A stretch of 64,000 nucleotides of DNA from Alentia gelatinosa. Lineage: Eukaryota > Annelida > Polychaeta > Phyllodocida > Polynoidae. Position numbers and translations under genes: made by a program. Positions 21,285 to 31,603 of the stretch are shown here, one piece after another; the first letter of the stretch is position 1; each line of letters opens with the position of its first letter. Where the stretch lies: positions 23,625,716-23,689,715 of the forward strand of contig OX465587.1 in the NCBI GenBank assembly GCA_950022655.1, read 5' to 3'. Under the pieces are notes generated by a model, which was not told the DNA's origin, ran no database searches, and saw nothing but the letters and a program-made list of their open reading frames with translations.

Positions 21285-24200
21285 GATTCCCTAATACCCC
21301 TACCCCCCTAAGATTGTGCTACGTGGATATGGTTAGATAACCCCTCACTATTCCTCTGTATAGGAACTGTGACTGGGGAAAATTATTTCTGAAATGAAGA
21401 CAACCCTGATATTCTGACGGATGACGAGTAATGAACGATGATTTAAGACGATCTTTGAAGTGCCTCCTGTTGTCCATAGGCTTGTACGGTTCGAAGACGT
21501 ATGGTGTCCTAGCCCATCTGCACTACTGGAGCCTTTGCGGCCGCACTGCTTCGGTAGTCTTGCACTGGGCACGGGGGAGGCATATCGACTGTGTTGCCCG
21601 AATGTTGAACGACTTGTCCGAATGTTGACCGATTTGTCCTAATGTTGACTGGATTGCTTGTTGATTGAAGTATTAAGTGATGGTTTGTGGATTTTGTTTT
21701 GGTAATGGAATTTTGGAATTAAGACAACGTGACCAATGGGTATAATGGTCACATACTTTCTGTTTTAGACGTGCTATATAAGTTGGTTTTTTTAACTTTG
21801 CAGGTTTCTAAATAATTTATAGAAGTGAAATTGATTAAGTGTTTCCTTTTCCCACTAAGCTTAAGATGTGGGGGGCCAATGCGCCCGGTGCTCCATTTTC
21901 TGCCCTGGCGCTGAATATATTCTTTGGGTCCCAAAGACCAACCAACAATGTGTATTCACCTTCATCTACTCAGCACTAATTCTGCTTGGGAGGTGGGCGC
22001 CTTTCAGAGAGTGGTCCTTACAATTATTGACGACTATTCCGGAGTATTTTCCCTTAAAATTTTAGCTACGCAAAATTTTGGTTGGTTGGGGAAGAGTTTG
22101 TAGTTAAGTCTAGTTCTTAAGCAACTTCCAACCTATTTCAGACCACTCTCTGTGTTTGCCTACCCTTCTATACTCAAATCACCCTGATTAAGTCCCCTAC
22201 ACTTATAATTAATCATTAATTTCATCTATTTTTAAGAATTTTTCATGTCTTTCATTTATCTGACAAGCTCCTGCCTAACTACAATATTCTCATTTAATTA
22301 TAATTTATAAGGAACCAACAATACTATAATCAAAGCCCTACGCTACTTACAGCTTAGAACTAATGACATGATTCGCTTCAAGGTGGACCTGAGACCGGAT
22401 TGGGTTAGTAACATAAATATTCAAAATTTCATATTCAACGTCTAGTGCATACCAGCCTCGTGCGAGTAATTATTACGAAAAATGTCGAGAGTTGTTAGAA
22501 ATTGTCTTTAAATAGAAAAGAATTGATCATTAGAGTCTGAAAAGCTATGATATTAAATGATAATTACTATAGGCCAGGTATGCAATGGTCGGAGACACCA
22601 ACAAAAGCCTATTAAAATAGTCTATAAATCGGGGATGAATCAGGAGGGACCCTACAGTTACTTTTTTAGGCCACAGTGGTTGTCTCACTTATCCTTGGCA
22701 CTTGGGATAATTGAAATCTGATGGGAAGATTGTCGGTGACCATCTGGCAGGAAACGCTGGAGCAGGACTGATCCCCCTGTGCCCATAAGAAGCTGGGTGC
22801 TAGCCACAATCATAGCATAGTGAATGGCAATGTCCAAACCTTAGGGAAGTGCTCAGATCCACGCTGAAAATCTAGATTATTTTAACATTATTTCATATTA
22901 CCTCAAATTATTTCACAATTATTGGTAGATTATTTCTAAGCAATTTACCACAATAAGTTGTATATATTCATTGATTTATTAGAATTTAAGGCATAAAGTT
23001 ACTACGTATCAGGAGCTCGTCCTAAAAACTCACATTTTACTACCATTCATTAATTAACGGTGACGACCGGCTTTTAATGGATATTTCATACATATTGTTA
23101 TTCTTCGCTCATTTCAGCCTATACGGCATAACCTTGTAAAATTTTGCATGTTTTAGCCTAAAACGGCTCATTATAACTATATTGTCACTTTTTTTGCCCT
23201 AAGCGGCTTTTCACCAATTATGTACCAGCGTAACGCTGAAACCGATATGCGACCAAGGAAAGTGATAACCAACTTGGCGTTCACACTGACTGTGTGTGGT
23301 CGCCTGGGTTCGAAATTTTGTAGACTTGTCCAAAATTCACAACATGCCGTGAAATTACCCGATCCGGCTCGTTATGATTTTTTATTGTAGGTATTTGAAC
23401 CGTCGTTGCTTGGTAGTGTACTTAGTATTTCTTTCTTTTTTTTTCTCCTTTTTACTTATTTTTCATACCCTCTGACGATCGCGGGCCTACGCCCCCAGGA
23501 TCTATGCGACCTCAGGGCCACCGATCCAGTTAGGCCCCGCACTCCGCGACGCAACGGGGCACCCTGCTCCCTACGCTGGATACGATGTCCCCCCTACCCG
23601 ATGACTACAAAATACGACGAAATCAGGATTAATCAGCGACAACAACATATTTTCACCAAATCATGGTGAAATTTCTTCAAATCCAAGATGGCAGCGGTCG
23701 CCCTGTGAGGCCAAAGACATTAGAACACTACGGGTGACCGCCCCATTACACATCAGTGAGCGTGCTGCGCCAACCTATTAAATCTTAATCTGTGCATCTA
23801 TGAGGAAAAGACACTATTCCCGGATCATTCAAATAATGCCAAAGAGACAATGCTGCGGCTTATTCGCCATTTTAAAACTAAACTGACACAGTGTGTCCAG
23901 AACCCACTGCAGTCGGGTGCCACTTTTCGACGTGGCCACTGCACACCGCTCCATAGACACTCCACTTTTATTTTTAATCTGTATATCTTCCATCCATTTG
24001 CTTCTTATTTGTCGCCTACGATATCTACGAATGTCCATTTAATTCCTACCTAAAGTACAAGATTGTGATTATGACTTACTTGTTGATTTCGGTGTAATGT
24101 ACGATGTCTGTATCCTTCCCCATCTTCCTGGTTCCGGCAAGGGTTCCCCGCAGTGAAAATTTTCCCGTGTTCTGATTGGTCAATAATCCAGCGAGAGTGC

Positions 24201-24370
24201 TGCCTGTGGCACCCTCTACGGTGAACTGACGAACTAACTTTTCCCGCTGGGATCTTGAGCAGAGGCACGCTGCTTGGGTACCGACGGTTGGGTTAGACAT
24301 TAACATGACTTCCGATCTTCTTTATTATGATTTGAGTTTTCTGTATAATTTGTAAATATACTTCAAACTA
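21285..24370 (+). other. Long 3' untranslated region of the Gypsy element
   Basis: About 3.1 kb separate the pol stop from the polypurine-type tract. No envelope-like open frame with signal peptide and fusion region was found on the plus strand. The base composition changes to AT-rich after about 21,650, which suggests captured or nested sequence. A minus-strand open frame lies at 24073-24306. Confidence 0.7.
24073..24306 (-). CDS. Antisense open frame inside the Gypsy 3' region, unrecognised
   Basis: On the minus strand an ATG at 24306 opens 76 codons (LMSNPTVGTQAACLCSR... to HYTEINK). It ends where AACAA|gtaagt gives a consensus splice donor. A further minus-strand open frame (24038-23829) lies downstream. 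No family was recognised. It could be a captured host first exon, an antisense gene of the element, or chance. The donor is the main support. Confidence 0.3.
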
Positions 24371-24386
24371 GAATGGCGGGGACGTC
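24371..24386 (+). promoter_or_regulatory. Polypurine-type tract before the 3' LTR
   Basis: gaatggcggggacgtc directly precedes the 3' LTR. The purine-rich part (ggcgggga) is in the position where plus-strand DNA synthesis of LTR elements is primed. Confidence 0.6.
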
Positions 24387-25053
24387 TGTGAAGATCTGAG
24401 GTCATCTTAATATAATTCGGTGGATATTTCTACCCAAGAAGAACACTGCTAAATATGATTTATTAAATATAAATATATATTTCTCTTTGCTGCTATATCT
24501 CCTATTCCGAAATTAACCGCAAAACAAAATGGCCGCCGCTAACGGTCAAAGCCAGGCTATCGATATCACTCGAGAGCCTGCGCTGATTATTAAACCCACC
24601 CCCCTTGTAATTTAATCTACGATCCTCGTCCCGCTAGGTTCAAAGCAAAGATATCGGCGTCACTATCAAGGCACCACTCCAGCCTGTATACCTAGCCTAT
24701 CGTATCTACCCGATGGTTCAATGGACTCGCCCGCACTTGAGGAAGGTCTCCACCCGGGCCCCGGGTCCGGACCCGCCCTGGGCGCGTGGTCTTTGGACCA
24801 GCGGCCCACCTCGATGATGATTGGATAGCTTGAAAACGAGGCTTCCCTCAGGTGTAGGCCAGCCTACCTAGTAAGCCCCTCCCTCAAGGAACCGCCCCCT
24901 TCTCTCTATTTTGAATAAAATAGAGGATCCGATTGTCCTCGGCAGTCTATTGCTTGTGTACTACAATCTACCACACGACTCTTTGAGTTCCTCTGTGAAT
25001 CTTACCTTAGCTACACTCGCGCATTACTTTAATATATATAGACGAACTTTACA
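24387..25053 (+). repeat. 3' LTR of the Gypsy element
   Basis: 667 bp, direct copy of 13861-14527 at a constant offset of 10,526. No difference was found reading the two side by side. AATAAA lies at 24914-24919. It is followed by the atgg target duplication. Confidence 0.95.
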
Positions 25054-25057
25054 ATGG

Positions 25058-25211
25058 GTTTCCGCCACTGAAATTTGACTGCCAATACGTTGGCTGATAT
25101 TTCCGCATATGGGCCGTGCTTTTGGAGAAATGGAATACCAGGAAACTCCATAGTCTGTCCTGTGCCTCCTCTACACGCCTGAGTTAGGGCCGCCAAAGCA
25201 CATAGAAACAT
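25058..25211 (-). pseudogene. Right part of an open frame split by the Gypsy insertion
   Basis: Minus-strand open frame with an ATG at 25211 (MFLCALAALTQACRGG) and an alternative acceptor (ccctaactcag) giving a start within ACRGGTGQTMEFPGIPF. It runs into the 3' LTR after KFQWRKP. The frame continues on the far side of the element at 13860. The family is unknown. A chance open frame is possible. Confidence 0.4.
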
Positions 25212-25229
25212 GGAAACATAGCAATGTTA

Positions 25230-25640
25230 GCACTAGAGATGAATTTAACCAAAGCTTTCGACACGGTAGAGCTCTAATAACATTCTTCTCAGAAAAGCTG
25301 CATACTCAACCACTGATAAAAAGAAAATCTATCGGCTGATAAGCAATTCAGCAAAATCTGATATCGCATGTAGTGCGTGTAAATAGCATCCTGTTGGATC
25401 AAAAAATGATAATATTATTTTACCACAATGGCCCATTCTCTCATTACTACTCTTCATACTCTAACTGACAAATGTATCAACGACATGCTCATCAAAGCTA
25501 CACTATATGCTTCGAATGAATTACAAAGCAATCTGAGCAAAATGGAAGAGTTAACCAAGTAAAACCGATCGGCCATAAGCACCAATCAGACAAAGGTTAT
25601 AGAATTCAAAATCCACAAGAATATACACAAATCTACCTTG
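25230..25640 (+). pseudogene. Degenerate LINE reverse-transcriptase remnant
   Basis: The motif NLTKAFDTVE (25240-25270) matches the first catalytic region of LINE reverse transcriptases. Further on, LYASNELQSNLSKMEEL and NQTKVIEF match the region around and after the YxDD box, which is lost. Stops interrupt it, so it is an old fragment. Confidence 0.6.
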
Positions 25641-26035
25641 AACAACATTTTTCTGGAAATTGCGTCTCACAATATATATCTAGAAATGGGTCACAATAAC
25701 AATCAATACTAATATTATAAAACAAAAATTCTACTTCATGCCAAATACGCCCATGTCCTAGTCTACAGATCCTAAGAGAATCTTGAATAGAAAATATAAT
25801 CAAAGTTGTTTATGTATATATTCCAATATATCATAGAATGTGTTAACTTATATTCATCAATATCAATATTTATCCTAATGAATTTCATCCCCATAAAAAT
25901 ACAATTTCCTCAAATCATGTCTCCTTATGTTTCCATTCCAGCCTGGTAGATATTCAGGAATTATATACAATATTAGACATACAGTTGGTTTCTGTAGGTA
26001 AACCATTATAGTCTATTGACAGCAACAGGTTATTC

Positions 26036-29000
26036 ATGAAGCAGTTGTTTACACAAATGGAGGGAGATACACAGATTAATATGACTCAGATTCTAGATCT
26101 GTTCAGACTGAATATCATGAGACTGTCACTAAAGAGATTTATTCTTCGTTTCCTTGCAGCAGTCTTGCTAATTAGCATGCTTATAGGAATACCTCACATT
26201 CACTGGAGCTCAGAGGAAACAGAGTTCGATGATTCAGGAAGAAAAAGTTTGAAATCACTGGTATGTATTAGACTGTAGTCACATATGGTCTAGCCTTCGA
26301 AACGTGCATTTCAAAGATTTTTATTGAGGCAGTATCCAATTACAAGTATCAGACAATAAGATATTTGTATTGCATGTCTTAAGCTTGCTGAAAGTTGATA
26401 CCTTTTGTATGCTATTATAACTATCCACATTAATATTTGAGAAATAGAATGGATTGTACTATTGATATGCCGTGCTCTGAGGGTTTAGAATTAAGTTTAT
26501 GGACATTGAGCTTTATACTAGTATTGTCAATCAGGAGGTTGTAGCCAAAATATTTCATTTGGAATAGTTCAAATAAATCCAATGCAGCTAGTTTAAACTA
26601 TAACTTTAGCAACAGTAGGCTCGCCTCTGGTACCTGCATGAATATATCTATACGCTATTGGGGTTGTTCTTATTTCTTTTGGAACCTCTTGTATCTTACC
26701 CTTATTCTTCTCTGCTTTCTCACCTTAACTATATATTAAACCTGTGTTTATAGTAAACTTTTTGGTGGTAATTTAAGCTTTATAGTATATTGTCACTTTA
26801 TAGTCTTTTTTTCACTGCACCAAGGAAGAACGACATTTCGATGGTGATTGATGTAAATCATGAAACTTTACCTGATTGAATAAAACCAACGGTTGCCTAT
26901 GGACCACGTTGCGTGTATGCCAGAATTGTTGGGCATGGGAACACATAACTTGCATAGAGTGGGGAGAGATTAGATATACATTCATTTTGTTGCACACAGT
27001 TACCATTTACGATCCGCAGGTAAGGCTTGGAGACTGGTTAAAGTGGGATTCACACGGCGACATTCATGTTCCTCACAGAGGATTTGTGTAAGACAAATCT
27101 TGTTGAGATTCAGTACTGGAACACAGTCTCCTCGTCTGAATGAGAGGGTTCTTTTTTGCTGAGACAAGTTTTTATCCTTGTAATTGTCGGCGACAATCAC
27201 CCCTGACAAATAACGGAATCTCATGAGATTTTGACTTTAAACAGGTTTAAAATCTAAAGGGTCATTTTATGGAGACATGCTGCAACTATGTACCAGCCCT
27301 AGCCAATGGAAGGGCAACAAGCATGATTACATGATTGTAACACCCCTCAGCTCAAGGGCACTTGAGTCCAAGGGTGAGTGCTCACTGTGACTATGTCTGA
27401 GACTATGTGCCAGGTGTGTCCTCCCATGTGAATCGAATTCCCCATTTTTCCTTGAGACTGATAAAAGCACTTTGCCATGAGAATTTTATTACAACCGGGA
27501 AATGTCTGAGACTAGGAGAAAATTGTGAAGTACACTTATCTCAGGTACGTGAGTCCCTACGTGTGAATCCCACTTTAATGTTCAGAAGAGCAATGCTCAG
27601 GGGAGGAGTCTACGCCACCTCCCTACTGCCACATTCCTGCATTGACACCAACCAGTTCAAATCCCCCAAGGAACTGGGCTTGTTTTCAGTGGCACTGAGC
27701 ACCAGCTGCCAGATCTAACCCAAGTACCTGGCAATTTGAGGAGATGCTGGAATAGAAGTCAGTGTTGGCAGCACCATGATGATACTCCAGGGTTGAAATA
27801 AATTCCTCTGAGCACTAAGAAACTGAATACACGAACTATATATCTATTTTATATCTTGTTTTATAGAAACATCATATAGGTATACCAGCACTAATGATTA
27901 TTAAGACTCCAAAGTGTTTAGGTGTAGGACATGTTCAGACACCTTGGGATTTTACATAGATTTACAGCTTACTGAACTGAATCCTTCACTGTCCGTGTGC
28001 TAGGCTTGCAGACTGGGTAAATCTATGGGGATCAACAAGGCTAAGAGAATAGTGCTTGTAAATGAATCTATCAAACTCGCAGACTGGGTAATTTTGTAGA
28101 GAACCAGTGTCATAATGCAAAGGCTCTGGATGGTTGTGTGTCTAGTAGGCTACTGTAATGACCCACTGACTGGACACCAACCAAACTTAAAATTGTTGGC
28201 ATTTGGAATTTCACGCTGTTTCATCAAAGATGAACATAAAATTTGTTCTCAGTCTATCATTGCTAATGTATTTGATAAAGCCAAAGAACCCCAATAAACA
28301 GTAGCAGACGACATTTGTCTTTTTTCCTTATCATACAGACTGGGCGTAGGAATCAGACTGTGGTCCTCATCACGGCTTACCAGCACAGCGGCAGCTCTCT
28401 GCTCGGGTCCATCTTTGGAATGAACAAACAATGTGTCTACTTCTACGAACCGGTAGCAGCTATGTATATGGCCACACTCCAAATACATCGCTGGCAGCCA
28501 GCTTTTTCTCTTTATTTTCACAAAAATGGGACACTGAGGTATGTATCCAGAAACAATCTAGTCAAGTCATCTTCCTTCATAACGTCTATTCAATTCCTGA
28601 AGGAAATAAGAATTTTATTACGGAGTGATAGAGTAAGGTAGGTCCTTATCAGTATACAAACTGGACATAACATATTGCGCCACTTCAAATAACAACCATA
28701 ATATTTAGTTTAATGATTTAAGATAAGAATCTTTTTCATTTATATCTCATAAATACGTACTCCAACTAATCAACTGTAATATATATGTTAACGACCCAAT
28801 GCCCTTCCATTTCTCTTGCATGAATAATGAAATTCCTTTGCAGTTATATCTTTTTAAACTTGTCCAATATATTGATGTCTGCAGATATCAGTATCCGGGG
28901 GAGAGACAGATGATAGAACATTACCTCGACAAGATGGTTCACTGTGACTTTGGAGCTCTGCCTGCAGAGATGTGCCGACACATGTACATGGGAGGCTCCC

Positions 29001-29767
29001 GAGTCAACTGCCTGAAGAATTGCCGCATCGATCACAATGCCAGTTATAACATAGCTATGTTAAAATCTATATCACTGCCAAAGGTCATAAATGCAGTAAA
29101 GGCTTGTAATGTTTCTACATTCTCCTGCTTCTGCAGAGTGCAAACAATGCTCAAGGCTTCCTCTGGACAATGTAAAAAGGCACAGAGTATAGCAATGAAA
29201 CTCCTGAGATATGACATGACGCATATTGTGGAAATTCTACAGACTTTGCCCAATTCTTTCTTGCTTCATCTAGTTCGTGATCCAAGAGGGATCGTGAATT
29301 CATTTATAATGAAGAGAAAACGAATATCAAACTATACCATACAGTTATTAGCTAAAAAACTATGTCATTCAATGGAGCAACATTTAATTGCTTTAAGAAC
29401 TGCATATCCTTTACTTGAAGGAAGAATAAGACTTCTACGGTATGAAGATCTCGCACATAAACCTCTAGAGTCAGCTACACAGTTGTACGAGTCATTGTCC
29501 ATGCAGATGCCTGCTACCGTTTTAAAATGGCTGACGGAAGTCACGGGATCCAAGGCGGATCATGGGAAATTTTCCCGGTTGAATTCCACTAAGACTGCTT
29601 ATCGCTGGAAGTATACACTTAACGCTGGTCATAGGTATCTTATTGATAAGCACTGCTCATCACTTTATGTTTTGTTTAATGCTGACACTTTGGAAAACTT
29701 TTTCCCTGAAAATAAACATGAAGACTTACCCGACTCGTTCACAGCCTCTAAGGAAATCGACTATTAG
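26036..29767 (+). CDS. Carbohydrate 6-O-sulfotransferase-like gene (3 exons, 435 aa)
   Basis: The protein resembles Golgi Gal/GalNAc/GlcNAc 6-O-sulfotransferases, which move sulfate from PAPS to a sugar 6-OH. Exons are 26036-26260, 28339-28538 and 28885-29767, with gtatgt donors, acag and gcag acceptors, and matching phases. A type II membrane anchor lies at about residues 35-56 (FILRFLAAVLLISMLIGI). The 5'-phosphosulfate loop is ITAYQHSGSSLLGS (86-99) and the 3'-phosphate loop is LVRDPRGIVNSF (271-282). RYEDLAHKP follows near 320. Several NXS/T sites suit a luminal enzyme. The exact acceptor sugar cannot be read from the sequence. The ATG at 26036 is followed by other in-frame ATGs before the anchor, so the start is uncertain. 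AATAAA lies 84 bases after the stop. Confidence 0.88.
26261..28338 (+). other. Intron 1 of the sulfotransferase gene
   Basis: No further exon was recognised. A 19-20 bp inverted match (ttaaagtgggattcacacg at 27038-27056 against 27559-27577) may mark the ends of a small foldback element. Confidence 0.5.
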
Positions 29768-29850
29768 ATACATCCTGTCTTTAACATTTCATTTGTTCAA
29801 GAAATGTTTAAATATGTCATATATTTCTAAAGAATTAATCTTGACTTGCG

Positions 29851-29856
29851 AATAAA
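29851..29856 (+). terminator. Polyadenylation signal of the sulfotransferase gene
   Basis: AATAAA 84 bases downstream of the TAG at 29765-29767. Confidence 0.6.
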
Positions 29857-31009
29857 TGATTGTGCGTGAATCTGCATATTTTCGAGTTTGTGGTTCTAAA
29901 AAGGAAGGTATTTCCAAGACAAGTTTCTGGGATCATGAATTTTGAATCTGATGACCACTACAAGTTCTTTTGCTCCTTTCCCTAATATCTGCCATATAAT
30001 CCATCCTTTACATGGATGATGCCTGATTTCTTTTTTTAGCAACAATCTGAACATTCTGGAAAAGTAAATGACAGTGCTACTATCACACCTTACACATCCT
30101 GTAGACAAAATCTAAGAAACATATAAAGAACCCCATAGAGGAACCTTTATTCTAAACGATATTCTAGACGAAATGATACATTTGACTTGATCAGACAGAA
30201 GATAGATACAAATTACAGTGGCTGTACGACAGGAGAAATTTAATGATTTCCTTACTATGAACCTCAAAAGAATATATAAGACTGAACACAAATATTTCAA
30301 GATTTAACTTTATTATCCATTGTTCAAAAAGACCCCGTTGAAAATGTATGGGGCCGCAGTAAACCATTACCCATTGTTTTCATGTCATCAGAAACCTGAA
30401 CCTTTGTTTACGTATTCAAACCCATTCATTACGGCCTCAAAGCCATGGTGTACGGGGGATAGTTACTTGTGCTGGAGAGGAAAGGCATGGTCCCGAATGG
30501 TGTATACCCAATAATATGCCATTGCGTCTGGCTTCTCTATTCGTACAGACATTCTCATAGCAGCAGTCGGCAGTGACGCCTCAGTTTAAAAGTAAGGTGA
30601 TATTCAGTCTGATTCATGGTGTGTAGGCACACAAAAATTACTCTCAATGAAATATCATATAGTTTGCCCGCGGTGTTTTTGGAACCTAGCGGATGTAGCT
30701 GGGTTGATGGCTTGCCCCAGTATACTCAAACTCATCCCGTTCTGCAGGTTGATTAGCGCTGTCACTGCAGCACCCAACTCCCACGACACACCACACCGCA
30801 GGCAATACCATTCATACCTTTCACCCAGAAAAGCAATGGCCGTTACATCAGTATTTTACCATGGTATTTTGTTGTAATAGATGAAAGGCCGATTTGTCAT
30901 CTGACATCGTGGAAGTTTTATGGGTTTCAAATAAACATGTCTGTAATTATGGAAACATATGTCATTATTAAAGTTGCATCTTGCCAGAAGGCATCACGTT
31001 GTTATCCTC
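29857..31009. other. Intergenic DNA
   Basis: No coding or RNA gene was recognised. A short frame near 30320-30514 contains SKPW but lacks the surrounding GT8 context. Confidence 0.4.
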
Positions 31010-31603
31010 ACCACGATGACCTGCAGACATCAGGATGCAATACCCGTGGGATTGCCTATATGCATCATGATGCAGTATGTACACGGGAATGTCTGCAGGC
31101 ATCATGATGCAGTATGTACACGGGAATGCTCGGAGGCAACATGATGTGGTGAGAGGGTTAGAATGCTGAGGGTCCACACAGACTTCTGGATCTTGCCTGC
31201 AGGCATCATCTTGTAATACCCATTGGAATGCCTGCAGGCACCATGATGCAGTACCCATGGGAATTCCTACAGGCATCATGATGCAGTACCAATGGGAATT
31301 CCTACAGGCATCATGATTCAGTATCTATGAGAATGCCTGCAGGCATCACGATGCAATACCCTTGGGATTGCCTACAGGCATCATGATGCAGTATGTATGG
31401 GAATGACTACAGGCATCATGATGCATTATCCATGGGAATGCCTGCAGGCATCACCTGTGGGAATGCCTGCAGGCATCATGATACAGTGCAGGTCTGTTCG
31501 AATGTCTACAGGTATCTTGATGCAGTATGTACACGGGAATGCTCGGAGGCAACATGCTGTGTTCAGAGGGTTAGACTGTTGAGGGTCCACACAGACTCCT
31601 GGT
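31010..31603. repeat. 35-bp minisatellite with a duplicated 75-bp block
   Basis: Roughly 14 diverged copies of a 35-bp unit containing gcatcatgatgcag and cctgcagg-like palindromes, clearest at 31273-31308. A longer block occurs twice, at about 31123-31192 and 31533-31603, with words gggaatgctcggaggcaaca, agagggttaga and gagggtccacacagact. The second copy covers the last codons and stop of the minus-strand gene that ends at 31571. Confidence 0.85.

Larger units (their letters stand above)
13861..25053 (+). mobile_element. Full-length Gypsy (Metaviridae-type) LTR retrotransposon
   Basis: The element is 11.2 kb, bounded by direct 667-bp LTRs (TG...CA) and a 4-bp target duplication, atgg (13857-13860 and 25054-25057). 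Internally it has a primer-binding site, a long leader with a 21-bp minisatellite, gag, pol in the -1 frame with protease, RT, RNase H and integrase in Gypsy order, a 3.1-kb 3' untranslated region and a polypurine-type tract. The LTRs look identical on reading and both long ORFs are intact, so insertion was recent and the copy may be competent. It is markedly GC-richer than its flanks in gag and pol. No envelope-like gene was found. Confidence 0.95.

Noticed and set aside
23406..23669. Small membrane protein in the Gypsy 3' region
   Set aside because: The frame has no ATG in a good position, and its hydrophobic start comes from a T-rich run.
21285..24386. Envelope gene that would make the Gypsy element retrovirus-like
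   Set aside because: No plus-strand frame of adequate length with signal peptide, cleavage site and membrane anchor was found; the frame at 23406-23669 is short and lacks such features.
30320..30514. Missing terminal exon of GT8 gene 1 (contains SKPW)
   Set aside because: The residues around KPW do not match the HxxGxxKPW motif and its flanks, and no proper acceptor precedes it.
31010..31560. CRISPR-like array
   Set aside because: Units are contiguous and diverged with no unique spacers, and the genome is eukaryotic. It is a minisatellite.
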